NCBI RefSeq assembly: GCF_046630445.1
Contig: NC_092334.1
Coordinates: forward strand, 101,379,501 to 101,443,500
Length of the DNA stretch: 64,000 nt
DNA from: Rutidosis leptorrhynchoides
Lineage: Eukaryota; Streptophyta; Magnoliopsida; Asterales; Asteraceae
Direction of reading: 5' to 3'
Under the pieces are notes generated by a model. It had not been told where the DNA came from, did no database searches, and saw nothing but the letters and a program-made list of their open reading frames with translations. This document shows, piece after piece, positions 11,378 through 22,060 of this stretch. Made by a program: the position numbers and the translations under genes. Position 1 is the stretch's first letter. Every line of letters starts with the position of its first letter.

Positions 11378-14300
11378 ATGATGACAAAGCTAGTTGAAAC
11401 TCAAACACAATTTTTCACATCTCAGAAACAAACCAATGAACAAAATGCTCAAGCATTTAGAAATCAACAAGCTTCTATTCAAAATCTGGAACAAGAAGTG
11501 AGTAACCTAGCAAGGTTAATAGGTGAAAGAAAACCGGGAAGTCTACCTAGTGATACAAATGCTAACCCCCGGAATGAAACAGCTAAAGCTATTACCACAA
11601 GAAGTGGTACAACACTTAAACCACCTGAAATACCTGTAACTTCTGATGAAGCTATTCCTACTCCACAAGAACCACAACCTGATCAAGATAAGGAAAAAGA
11701 ACCGGTAGTTGAGAAGGTTAATGAAGATAACACAGTTAAGGATAAACCTTATGTTAAACCATACCAACCACCACTTCCTTATCCAAGTAAAATGAAGAAA
11801 GAGAAACTTGAAGCCGAGCAATCCAAATTCTTGGATATGTTTAAACAGATAAATGTAAATCTTCCTTTCATTGATGTGATTTCAGGAATGCCAAGATATG
11901 CTAAATTCTTGAAAGATCTAATCTCAAATAGAAAGAAAATGGAAGAACTCTCGGCTGTTACTATGAATGCTAATTGTTCAGCAGTGCTGTTGAATAAGAT
12001 ACCAGAAAAACTATCTGATCCAGGAAGTTTCACAATTCCATGTTTTCTGGGTAGTCTTAGTTCAATAGAAGCATTGGCAGACTTAGGTGCTAGTATAAAT
12101 CTAATGCCGTATTCACTATACGCTAAACTAGACCTTGGAGAATTAAAACCAACCAGAATAAGCATACAACTAGCCGATAGATCAATAAAATATCCTAGAG
12201 GGATAATGGAGAACATGCTAGTTAAAGTTGGTACTTTAGTATTTCCAGTAGATTTTGTTGTTCTGGACATGGAAGAAGATTCTCAAGTTCCTCTCATATT
12301 AGGAAGACCATTCTTAAACACGGCTAAAGCAATGATAGACGTGTTCGGTAAGAAACTGACCCTAAGTATAGAGGATGAGAGTGTTACCTTTTCAGTTGAT
12401 AGAGCAATGCAACAACCACAATCTGCAGATGATACATGTTATTATATTCAAACTATAGATGCACATGCAGAATTATTAGAAGAATTTCCAGAATTACAAG
12501 GAACAGGAGAATGTTCTTTAGGAGAAGGTAATGAACCAATTGATGAAGCTGAAATGTTAGCTACACTTATAGCTAATGGATATGAACCAACAACAGAAGA
12601 AATTCAAATGCTAAAAGAAGAAGACAGATATCGATATAAATCATCGATAGAAGAACCTCCGAAATTAGAGTTAAAGCCACTTCCAAACCATTTGGAATAC
12701 GCTTATTTACATGGTGAATCTGAATTACCTGTAATAATATCGTCTTCTCTTACTGAAAATGAAAAATCACAACTCATTTCTGTGTTGAAAGCTCATAAAC
12801 CAGCCATTGCATGGAAGATTCATGATATTAAAGGAATAAGTCCTTCGTATTGCACACATAAAATCCATATGGAAGAAGGTCATAAAACATATGTGCAACG
12901 CCAACGAAGACTAAATCCTAATATGCAAGATGTAGTTAAGAAAGAGATTATTAAACTGCTAGATGCAGGTTTGATATATCCAATTTCTGATAGTCCATGG
13001 GTAAGCCCAGTTCAATGCGTACCTAAGAAGGGTGGCATGACTGTCATTACAAATGAGAAAAATGAGCTTATTCCTACTAGGACTGTAACAGGATGGCGTG
13101 TATGTATTGATTATAGAAAATTAAATGACGCCACCAGAAAAGATCACTTTCCCTTACCTTTCATAGATCAAATGTTGGAAAGATTAGCCGGAAATAGTTA
13201 CTATTGTTTTCTAGATGGATTTTCCGAATATTTTCAAATTCCAATAGCACCCGAAGATCAAGAGAAAACCACATTCACGTGCCCTTATGGTACTTTTGCT
13301 TACAAACGCATGCCATTTGGACTTTGCAACGCCCCTGCAACCTTTCAAAGGTGTATGATGGCGATTTTTCACGACATGATAGAAGAATGCATGGAAGTAT
13401 TCATGGATGACTTTTCAGTCTTCGGTGATACATTTAAATCATGTCTAGTTAATCTGGAACGAATGCTAATTAGATGCGAAAAATCAAATCTAGTACTTAA
13501 TTGGGAGAAATGTCATTTCATGGTTAAAGAAGGCATCGTTCTTGGACATAAAATTTCAAAAGAAGGAATTGAAGTGGATAGAGCTAAAGTAGATGTAATT
13601 GCTAAACTTTCACATCCCACCAATGTTAGAGGAGTTAGGAGTTTTCTAGGGCATGCCGGTTTTTACCGACGTTTCATAAAAGATTTTCCAAAAATTGCCA
13701 CTCCTATGAATAAACTCCTAGAAAAGGATGCTCCATTCATCTTTTCAGATGAGTGTATCAAATCTTTTAATATTCTTAAAGAGAAACTCACTAATGCACC
13801 GATCATGATAACACCAAATTGGAATCTACCATTTGAACTAATGTGCGATGCAAGTGATTTTGCAATGGGAGCCGTTTTAGGACAAAGGATTGAAAAACGA
13901 TTTCAACCTATATATTATGCTAGTAAGACGTTACAAGGAGCACAAACGAACTATACAACTACTGAAAAAGAACTCCTTGCTATTGTCTTTGCTTTTGACA
14001 AATTTCGTTCATATCTCGTTCTAGCAAAAACGGTGGTCTATACCGACCATTCTGCTCTTAGATACCTATTTTCAAAACAAGATGCTAAACCAAGATTAAT
14101 CCGTTGGATCTTACTCTTACAAGAGTTTGATATTGAAATCCGAGATAAAAGAGGAGCAGAAAATCTCGCCGCTGATCATCTTTCTCGTCTTGAAAATCCC
14201 GAATTAGAAGTTCTGAATGAATCGGCCATACAAGACAACTTTCCTGATGAATATCTATTGAAGATAGATTATAAAGAAATCCCATGGTTTGCAGACTATG

Positions 14301-15574
14301 CAAACTACTTAGTTTGTGGATTCCTTGAAAAAGGATTATCGTACCAAAGACGAAAGAAATTCTTCAGTGATATAAAACACTATTTCTGGGAAGATCCACA
14401 TCTGTTTAAAAGTTGTCCCGATGGAATAATACGCCGATGTGTATTTGGAGATGAAGCTAGTAAAATTTTAAACCATTGTCACACAGGACCAACAGGAGGG
14501 CATTATGGGCCTCAACTAACAGCAAGAAAAGTTTATGAAGCTGGATTCTATTGGCCTACAATTTACAAAGACGCACACCTTCTTTGCAAATCCTGTGATG
14601 CATGTCAAAGGGCCGGAAAAATAAGTCAACGTGATGAAATGCCACAAAATGTCATCCAAGTATGTGAAGTATTTGACATTTGGGGTATTGACTTTATGGG
14701 TCCATTTCCAAAATCTCATAATAATCTATATATACTCGTAGCCATTGATTATGTATCTAAATGGGCGGAAGCACAAGCTCTCCCAACTAACGATGCACGA
14801 GTTGTAGTCAACTTTTTAAAACGTCTTTTTGCAAGGTTTGGAACACCGAAAGCTTTAATAAGTGATCGGGGTACTCATTTCTGTAATAATCAACTTGAGA
14901 AAGTTCTTAAAAGATATGGAGTAACTCATAAAATCTCCACCGCATATCATCCACAAACAAGTGGACAAGTTGAAAATACCAACCGAGCTTTAAAACGTAT
15001 TCTAGAGAAAACCGTAGGATCAAATCCGAAGGAATGGTCCATTAAATTGGAGGATGCACTCTGGGCTTTTAGAACAGCCTACAAAACTCCAATTGGAACC
15101 ACACCTTTTAGACTTGTTTATGGAAAAGCATGTCATCTTCCAGTAGAAATTGAACACAAAGCATTTTGGGCTTTGAAGACATGTAATCTTGATTTACATG
15201 AAGCTGGACGTCTACGATTAAGTCAACTAAATGAATTAGAAGAATTAAGACATGAAGCATACGAAAATTCGTTAATCTATAAAGAAAGAACGAAGAAATG
15301 GCATGATAAAAGAATAAGAAGTTCAAAAGAATTTAAAGAAGGAGACAGAGTTCTTCTTTTCAATTCACGATTCAAGCTATTTCCTGGAAAATTGAAATCA
15401 AGATGGTCTGGACCATTCATAGTCAAAAGAGTTTTCCCATACAGAACGATAGAATTAATAAATTCAAATGGGATTGAATTTAAAGTTAATGGTCACAGAG
15501 TTAAACATTACATACATGGCCCGATGGAAGTCGACAACGAAGTTAATCACAATTTCGACACCACAGCTAACTAA
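11378..15574 (+). CDS. pol: A2 Pol polyprotein (protease, RT, RNase H, integrase), with Gag C-terminal part
   Basis: A 1398-residue open frame, continuous with the gag frame. In order: Gag-like Q-rich segment and Pro/Glu-rich linker; retropepsin with DLGAS near residue 235 and ILGRPFL near 307; reverse transcriptase with the FMDD box near 675; RNase H (CDASD near 824, TDHSAL, ADHLSRL); integrase HHCC finger (near 1030-1075); integrase catalytic core with D near 1105, D in ISDRGTH near 1160 and E in GQVENTNR near 1199; then a C-terminal domain without a chromodomain. All catalytic residues I can check are present. The first ATG is arbitrary, since translation should come through gag. The product copies and inserts the element. 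Lack of a chromodomain and the tRNA-Asp primer site fit Athila. Confidence 0.95.
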   Translation: MMTKLVETQTQFFTSQKQTNEQNAQAFRNQQASIQNLEQEVSNLARLIGERKPGSLPSDTNANPRNETAKAITTRSGTTLKPPEIPVTSDEAIPTPQEPQPDQDKEKEPVVEKVNEDNTVKDKPYVKPYQPPLPYPSKMKKEKLEAEQSKFLDMFKQINVNLPFIDVISGMPRYAKFLKDLISNRKKMEELSAVTMNANCSAVLLNKIPEKLSDPGSFTIPCFLGSLSSIEALADLGASINLMPYSLYAKLDLGELKPTRISIQLADRSIKYPRGIMENMLVKVGTLVFPVDFVVLDMEEDSQVPLILGRPFLNTAKAMIDVFGKKLTLSIEDESVTFSVDRAMQQPQSADDTCYYIQTIDAHAELLEEFPELQGTGECSLGEGNEPIDEAEMLATLIANGYEPTTEEIQMLKEEDRYRYKSSIEEPPKLELKPLPNHLEYAYLHGESELPVIISSSLTENEKSQLISVLKAHKPAIAWKIHDIKGISPSYCTHKIHMEEGHKTYVQRQRRLNPNMQDVVKKEIIKLLDAGLIYPISDSPWVSPVQCVPKKGGMTVITNEKNELIPTRTVTGWRVCIDYRKLNDATRKDHFPLPFIDQMLERLAGNSYYCFLDGFSEYFQIPIAPEDQEKTTFTCPYGTFAYKRMPFGLCNAPATFQRCMMAIFHDMIEECMEVFMDDFSVFGDTFKSCLVNLERMLIRCEKSNLVLNWEKCHFMVKEGIVLGHKISKEGIEVDRAKVDVIAKLSHPTNVRGVRSFLGHAGFYRRFIKDFPKIATPMNKLLEKDAPFIFSDECIKSFNILKEKLTNAPIMITPNWNLPFELMCDASDFAMGAVLGQRIEKRFQPIYYASKTLQGAQTNYTTTEKELLAIVFAFDKFRSYLVLAKTVVYTDHSALRYLFSKQDAKPRLIRWILLLQEFDIEIRDKRGAENLAADHLSRLENPELEVLNESAIQDNFPDEYLLKIDYKEIPWFADYANYLVCGFLEKGLSYQRRKKFFSDIKHYFWEDPHLFKSCPDGIIRRCVFGDEASKILNHCHTGPTGGHYGPQLTARKVYEAGFYWPTIYKDAHLLCKSCDACQRAGKISQRDEMPQNVIQVCEVFDIWGIDFMGPFPKSHNNLYILVAIDYVSKWAEAQALPTNDARVVVNFLKRLFARFGTPKALISDRGTHFCNNQLEKVLKRYGVTHKISTAYHPQTSGQVENTNRALKRILEKTVGSNPKEWSIKLEDALWAFRTAYKTPIGTTPFRLVYGKACHLPVEIEHKAFWALKTCNLDLHEAGRLRLSQLNELEELRHEAYENSLIYKERTKKWHDKRIRSSKEFKEGDRVLLFNSRFKLFPGKLKSRWSGPFIVKRVFPYRTIELINSNGIEFKVNGHRVKHYIHGPMEVDNEVNHNFDTTAN

Positions 15575-15689
15575 GTGTGGGGAGAATCAAGTCTTTAAAG
15601 GATAATATGTATTTCTGTTAGAGTTAGATTGTCTGTTTTCGTGTAGTTCTCGAAAATGGAACCCGAATGGTCTTTCCCTAGCAGACCCT

Positions 15690-15735
15690 AAAGAACTAGT
15701 CTTCTCCCCCCATTCTGAATTTTTATTTTTTTTAG
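15690..15735 (+). promoter_or_regulatory. Possible 3' splice acceptor after A2 pol
   Basis: A pyrimidine tract (CTCCCCCCATTCTG then T-rich) ends in TTTAG at 15735, 11 bp before the ATG of the next ORF. The same tract after the A1 gag-pro stop (34417-34449) also ends TTTTGTAG. It may be an acceptor for a subgenomic mRNA; this is inference from sequence only. Confidence 0.35.
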
Positions 15736-15746
15736 GTTTTTACAAA

Positions 15747-16163
15747 ATGAAGACTGCCTGTGAGCTAAACCATGGTCTAATGCTACACGCTTTGATCACT
15801 AAACGTAATAATGACATACTACGGAGTGAAATAGTATCAGTAATCAGAGAAAGAATGGACGGAGTTAGAAAAGAATCCAGATGCGAAGATAATAAGTTAC
15901 AATTTGGTAAAGGAAAATCAAAATCCGCAGCGAAAAGAAGAGCACGACACCTAGAAAGATGTCACAAATGCGGAAAATGGTCACATGGAGGTAAATGTTC
16001 AAATAATCAAACCTATTCAAATACCGAATTTGTTACTTTATGCAGAGACGGACCGTTCATATGTTTAGAAGAAAAGACACTGAATGCTCGAGGTTACGCC
16101 TATGTAGCCATGGAAAATCAATTAAACCGACTATCTTATGAATGGGATAGATCATATAACTAA
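15747..16163 (+). CDS. A2 accessory ORF, basic zinc-knuckle-like protein
   Basis: 138 residues from ATG 15747, starting 172 bp after the pol stop. The middle is strongly basic (KGKSKSAAKRRARHLERCHK) and runs into CHKCGKWSHGGKC, a CX2CX4HX3C cluster one residue short of the usual CCHC knuckle. No signal peptide or membrane segment is visible. It could bind nucleic acid, perhaps the element RNA. I do not recognise a named family. A1 lacks this ORF: its matching site carries only the pyrimidine tract. The candidate splice acceptor just upstream suggests expression from a spliced RNA. Confidence 0.6.
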   Translation: MKTACELNHGLMLHALITKRNNDILRSEIVSVIRERMDGVRKESRCEDNKLQFGKGKSKSAAKRRARHLERCHKCGKWSHGGKCSNNQTYSNTEFVTLCRDGPFICLEEKTLNARGYAYVAMENQLNRLSYEWDRSYN

Positions 16164-17365
16164 GAAATCTATTCCACAGGTATGTCTGTACAGTTTTTGT
16201 TTTTATTTTTATTTTTAACCTTTTGATAATAAACGCTAATTTGTTCGCTAAAAAGTATTAAATTGGTATTAAATAAAATTAGGTTTGGCGACCGAAATTA
16301 TTGATATCATTCAAAAATTTATTACATCACTGCGAAATTTAACGTTTATTCTTAAGGTATAAATATCTTTAATCAATCAACACAAAATATTTCAAAAATT
16401 CGTCATGAGTTAAATTAAGTCTTGGAACCGAAATTACTTTACCGAAAAGAGGGGCGCATATTTTTGATAATATTTGATTGATTAAAGTGGGATAAAAAGA
16501 CAAAAAAAGATTTTTAATTTTATTTTTTTACCATGTTTTTAAAATTAATATTTAAATCTTAAATTAATATTGTAAACTTTGTAAAAACAATATTTTTAAA
16601 ATTATAAATATTTGAAAAATTAATATAAGTTTGGTATGAATTTATAATATGAATTTTTAAATTAAGTTTGGTGTGAATTTTTAATTTTTAAAATATAAAT
16701 TTTTAATTTTATGCATTTCAAATTTTAAGTTTGGTGTGAATTTTTAATATTAATTTTGAATTTTATATTTAAGTTGTGTGAATTTAAAAACAAAAATTTA
16801 CTTTATCTCATTAAGTTAAGAATATGATTTTTAAAATTCGTCGTAAGTTGAAGACTAGGTCTTTGAACCGAAATTGCTTTACCCGAGGGAGGGACGAGAA
16901 CTTTTATTATCATTATTTTTAATCTTATTGAATTAGAGTATGCCAAAAACATTGAAAAAACCCAAAAATCTTAGCTTTTAAAACAATCGCTACAAAAAGA
17001 CAAATTTTAAAATTTTGTCGAAGGACGGACTAGGACATCGATCCGAAACGACCTCGTCCTAAATAACAAGGGAAACAAAATTTTAAAATTAATTACTTAA
17101 TTGTTTTAATAAGTTAATGATTATAAAAAATAAAAAAAATAAAAAAAAATACCAAACTCCGCGACTCGCGGAGTTTGGAGCTTAAATCTCCGCGACTCGC
17201 GGAGGGACCGAAAATCAGAAAAAAAATAAAAAGAGCTGAACGATCAGTGCACCACACAACTCAAACACTGCGAAAAATAACAGCGAAAAAACCCCGAAAA
17301 ACCCGAAAAATACACCCCAAAATCACAATTTTTAACCGTTAATCACCAAATCTTTTGCTAAAATC
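16164..17365 (+). repeat. A2 spacer with decayed internal repeats and a palindrome pair
   Basis: Non-coding A/T-rich spacer. About four copies of AAGTTTGGTGTGAATTTTTAA or variants lie at 16625-16800. A longer block centred on GAACCGAAATTGCTTT-like sequence occurs near 16432 and 16864, with a more degenerate copy near 17035; related blocks are in A1 (34558-34790). CTCCGCGACTCGCGGAG occurs twice (17157-17173 and 17188-17204), about 160 bp before the candidate first exon of the next ORF. Confidence 0.6.
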
Positions 17366-19391
17366 ATGTTGAGAAGGATGCTATCTAAGAATTACTCAAG
17401 AAAAACGGTAAATTTCTACACCTAAACACCATTTAATTCGAAATTTGATGTTCTTGAGCAAGTTTTTTCCCCAATTTGATTTTGATGCTTTTTAGTGTAA
17501 TTAGGCTTAAATTGTTTATGTATTATGCTTGTATAACCTAGATTGATGCTATTTAACATGATTAGAAGCCTTAAACTTCAAATTTTGAATAATCTAGGGT
17601 TTGTTTTCTTGAGCAAATTTGGGGCTTTTTGATATAAACAGGTTATGGCCGATTTTTGTCATGAATTGTTGCTAAATTGAGTAGTGTAACATGTCTAGGT
17701 AGTTAAATGATCCAAACTTTGAGCCTAAACATGATTTTGAGAATTAAAGTGGACTTTTTCAAGTCTAAAATTCATGAACTTGATTTTTGAAAGATAATGC
17801 CATTTGAGACTTGTTTAATTGCTAGTAATGATTATTTTGACATGTTATTTGAGTTGAATGCTTATGAACTTGGCGAACATTTTCGTATATGCTTATTTGA
17901 AAAAGTGTAGATTTGATGAAAATATGAAAATGAGCTTAAGTTTGATATAAATTGATAATGTCATTGTAATTATTTTGATTGGTGATTTTGCTGACACTAA
18001 TGCATATTTGGATGCACAAAATTTGTGTTTGATGTGTTTTGCAGACTGAAAGGGGTGAATCTTCATCCCAAGCCCGCAATGCTCCTGCTGAGAATTTGGA
18101 ACAACAGGAGGTGGATAACTACTACAAGCAGGATATACCTCATCCAGTCATGACCTTTTCTGATATGCACTTGGAAGAGTTGCACCCGAACCTGAGATTT
18201 GACAGACTTTGGATAGATTATCCAAAATATCAAAGGGGTTTACATACTCTTCATTCTAAGGTTGTTGAGGTACCGAGGGTCATAGAATGGGGACCCTTAG
18301 AAGCTGTAGAATTGGCCGGGCCAATTAGGGAATTACTTGTACAGAGGTATGGTAATTCTTCTTTTAATGACTGGGTACATTTATTCACCATACGTAGACC
18401 TGTATATAAAGTATGGTGTGAAGAATTGTTATGTAGTATAGAGTTGAATGATCGGGTAGCTAGTTTAACCGATCGTTCTTTTATTAGATTTTTGTTAGGC
18501 GGTTCGATGCGCCACATGTCTTTACTGGACATGGCTCAGGCTTTACGTATATATACGCCTGAGGAGTTAGCGTCTGCCGATTGTAGAGGATTGATACTAA
18601 ACGGTAGAAAGATAGATGAAAATTTTGATACACACGGTGTGTGGAGTCAAATGACAAGCCATCACCGTTTCAAAGGGGGAAATTACTCTTATTTGGATAT
18701 AGATAGAGCCGAATTAAGAGTGATACATAGGTTTTTAGCTAATTCGATTACACAAAGGGGTAAAAACAAGGAAAAGGTAAATGAACAAGATTTGTTTTAC
18801 CATATGTGTATTCGAGACCCACAAAGCGCTGTAAGTATACCGTATTGTGTGGGTTATTATTTATCAGCTATAGTTCGGGGGATGCGACCATATAGCATAA
18901 TAGGAGGTGGTATTTTTATTACTTTGATTGGTGAATATCTCGGTGTGGATATAAGTCGGGGGGGATTATTAGTAGAAGAACCGGAACCCCGCGATACTAT
19001 AGGTTTAAATGTATACCATGGTGCGAAAGTTTTGAAAAGGCGAAATAACACCGCAGTACGATACCATGGTAGACATCCACAGGTGGAGAGAAACCAACAA
19101 CAAGGTAATGTAGGAGGGGGGAATGAGATGCAAGAAATGCATAGGTTTATAGCTTCTCAGGAATACGAAAATGCTAGACAGAGAGCATTTGAAGATTGGC
19201 AAGTTCATCAGAACCAAATCATAGCTCATTGCCAACATATAGGTAGAAACTATATTCCTACACCGAAACCCATCTTCCCTCCTTGGTCTATAGAGATGCA
19301 GCCACCATATCCTACGTATGACCCTGCCGAAGCATTCTATAGCACTTATGGTTATGCCTGGAACCCCTATTGGTACCAATATCATCCTTAG
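17366..19391 (+). CDS. A2 env-position ORF (ATHILA ORF-1-like), candidate two-exon gene
   Basis: The long frame (18045-19391, 448 residues) has no ATG near its start and is preceded by TTTTGCAG, a good splice acceptor. Upstream, ATG 17366 opens 14 codons ending in ACG/GTAAAT at 17407/17408. Removing 17408-18044 (637 bp, T-rich) joins the two in the same frame, giving about 462 residues. The protein has the pattern I associate with Athila extra ORFs: FDRLWIDYPKYQRG, a segment RFLLGG...LLDMAQALRIYTPEEL, and a glutamine/proline/tyrosine-rich tail. I see no signal peptide; one weakly hydrophobic stretch (about residues 285-305) is the only membrane candidate. Its function is unknown and an entry role is not shown. 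If the intron is wrong, translation could begin at the internal ATG near 18150. Confidence 0.7.
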
Positions 19392-19712
19392 TTTACTTAT
19401 TATTTTTATTTTTTTTTGTAATTTGTAATTATTGATACGTTTAATACTTTTGTTAATATTGTAATCATATTTATAATTGTCTAACTTTTATTCTTAGATT
19501 TTAATAATTTTTGAATGTGGGGTAATATACCAAACTTCAAAAATATGTATATATGTTTGCAGTTTATCTTATGTACACAACAGGGTAAAACAACGCATTT
19601 TCAAAGACTGGCATTAAGTTCAGCAAAAGCAACTAATTTTGACGACAAGATGCAAAATATATGTGAAATAACAACAAGACAGAATGAACAAATGATGTGC
19701 ACCATTTATCAT
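19392..19712 (+). other. A2 3' non-coding sequence before the solo LTR
   Basis: About 320 bp of A/T-rich sequence. Part of it (19535-19700) matches A1 at 34847-35010, showing it is ordinary Athila 3' sequence. No gene seen. Confidence 0.5.
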
Positions 19713-20992
19713 TGTGACGATCGCTCCAAATCCATTTGGCCGAATACGTCATTCATTGATTTCATTGCGAGGTATTTGACCTCTATATGATACGTTTTAT
19801 AAACATTGCATTCTTTTGAAAAGGCACACCATAAATGAATATTAAATCAAAGGTTTTCGACATCTGATGATTTCTACATATAAACAATCACCTTATATAA
19901 TAGTTTACAACAGTACTTCCGTTGACAATGCAGTCTAAATAAGGTACATGGTGATGAATTGGTGAATGCAACGTTTTCTTGAAAAATATGCCATGTAAGA
20001 CTCCATGCACATAGCTTGTCTATCATATAAGCAAACAGCGGAAGACTTCTAGGGAACCTGAGAATAAACATGCTAACAAGTGTCAACACAAAGGTTGGTG
20101 AGTTCATAGTTTTAGTGTTTCGCATAATCTGCATATAAAAGTGGATAACAAGATTTCAGTTGTTTCATCCAGAAACGTTTATCAAAATATTCTACGAAAT
20201 TGAGCACCCTGATAACTAAACTTAACGTATATATAATTTGTACCCTTTGTATAATCATCTTAATATTACACGCAAACCAACGTGTACGCTTCTCAAATAG
20301 CATACGTCCGTTAAAAGGCTAGTGCTCTAGCTCGGACGGGGATATCAAGCCCTATGGATCCATATACTACTACTCGCGCCCACCAGTTCTTATAACTGGT
20401 AGTTACTAGTTACCAAAGCTAAGGGATTTTTGGTTTAAACTCAGTGTAGAATTTAGTATGTACTTGTATCCATTGCGTTTAAAATAAATTGCATGTATTC
20501 TCAGCCCAAAAATATAGATTGCAAAAGCAATTAAAAAGGGAGCAAATGAAACTCACGCATATAAATATTGTAAATTAGTTTATAAAGCATTTGCATGTAT
20601 TCTCAGCCCAAAAATGTAGAGAGTAAAAGGGATCATATGAAACGCACGCATATAAATATTGTATATCGGTTAATAAAGCATTTGCATGTATTCTCAGCCC
20701 AAAAATGTAGAGAGTAAAAGGGATCTTATGAAACTCACTGTTTAATATTGATATACAATATTGTAGGAAAGCACGTAGACGCATCGGAGATGATAAACAC
20801 GAGGTTTGCTTCACAAAAATACCCCCGAACATTACCCATAACCTCCTTGGTAATAACCCATATTTTCCCTAGCTCTAGCTCACTTGGAAACTCGTTTTGA
20901 AAATTACTTGGACAGCACTCCGTCGTAATATTTTATGTATATTATTATTTTTGTATCGCAAAAATAATAACACTAATAATAAAAATAATAAG

Positions 20993-20996
<4 letters not shown>

Positions 20997-21082
<86 letters not shown>
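20997..21082. repeat. (AAT)n microsatellite in S1
   Basis: About 28 units of AAT/TAA. The poly-asparagine ORF across it is an artefact. Confidence 0.95.
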
Positions 21083-21084
<2 letters not shown>

Positions 21085-21130
21085 TTATACGGAGTAATAT
21101 ATGTGAAAAAAAATGGAACGAATTCGACTG

Positions 21131-21209
21131 AATTTATAGATGTTTTCTGGATCCAGCCTCCATGCGATCGCATGGAGTTTCTTTGGTATGCTCATGCGAT
21201 CGCATGAGC
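21131..21209 (-). promoter_or_regulatory. S1 core promoter: paired CATGCGATCGCATG palindromes plus TATA box
   Basis: On the minus strand, a 20-bp perfect palindrome with core CATGCGATCGCATG (21190-21209) is followed by a second one (21158-21177). A TATA box (TATAAATT, 21131-21138) then begins 20 bp further on. The same core and spacing occur in the A1 3' LTR. Confidence 0.7.
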
Positions 21210-21585
21210 TTAAATGACAGCTCAAATTTGATTTGTTTTGTAGTTCGTCGACATAATTAAATATTAATATAATTTATATAATTTATATAATTAATTATAT
21301 ATTATATTAAATTAATGTGCATAGTTGATTTGAAATTTTCGTTTCGATAAGTCGTACGTCATCACTCGACTTATGTCCCGGTTCCGGTTTCTCGAACGCA
21401 TTTTCGTACGCTTAGAAAACTAGTACTTTTCGTTTTGTGACTCGTACCTTTGTCACAATATAAACTTAAATTATCCCTAAATTATATCACTCAAATTATA
21501 ACTTATACATTTAAGTGTTTTGGTCATTTACTTCTATAAATCATCGTCTCGCTATTTGTTAAAATACATTTTAAAATAGTGTTTT

Positions 21586-21693
21586 ACTGTAGCAATTCAC
21601 TGTAGCAAAGTCAATTTCACTGTAGCAAATAGTGATTTTCGAAAACACTGTTACATTTTGAGTAATGTGGCAATTTGAAAACACTGTAGCAAA
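21586..21693 (-). repeat. Clustered CACTGTAGCAA motifs in S1 U3
   Basis: Four good copies (21586-21595, 21598-21608, 21618-21628, 21682-21693) and one variant (about 21646) lie upstream of the TATA box in LTR orientation. They could be a regulatory repeat; the function is unknown. Confidence 0.5.
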
Positions 21694-22060
21694 TTAGTGT
21701 TTTACTGGTTCATCTTAAACGCTTTAGTTAACTTATCTAAATATCAATCGAATCAATAAATGAATGTTACTATCGTTTACTAAATAACTTGAAATCATAT
21801 ATATTCAAATAGATATATAAACCAATAAGTTTAATGTATGGTATCATGCAATTAAAACTTTATTACGTTTTCAAGTTATAGTATATATATGTATCTATTT
21901 ACATATAATGGTTCGCGAATCGTTGAGAACAACCGAAGGGTAATTGAATAGTTCAAAATTTTGAGATTCAACTTCATAGGCTTTGCTTATCGTGTCGAAA
22001 TCATTAATCATTTAAGATTAAGTTTAAATTTAGTCGAAATTTCCGGGTCATCACAATCAT

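Larger units (their letters stand above)
19713..22055 (-). mobile_element. S1: solo LTR, Tekay-like ends with an Athila-like promoter
   Basis: Begins TGTGACGATCG, ends GGGTCATCACA, and is flanked by perfect ATCAT duplications (19708-19712 and 22056-22060). A1 carries the empty site at 35012-35016. No primer site, polypurine tract or coding sequence is attached, so it arose by LTR-LTR recombination. Minus orientation follows from its match to B1: its minus-strand start (from 22055 down) and its R/U5 part (from about 21100 down) resemble the B1 LTR. The middle (about 21130-21455) resembles the Athila U3 instead. Confidence 0.9.

Noticed and set aside
20897..21097. Poly-asparagine ORF
   Set aside because: Translation of an (AAT)n microsatellite.
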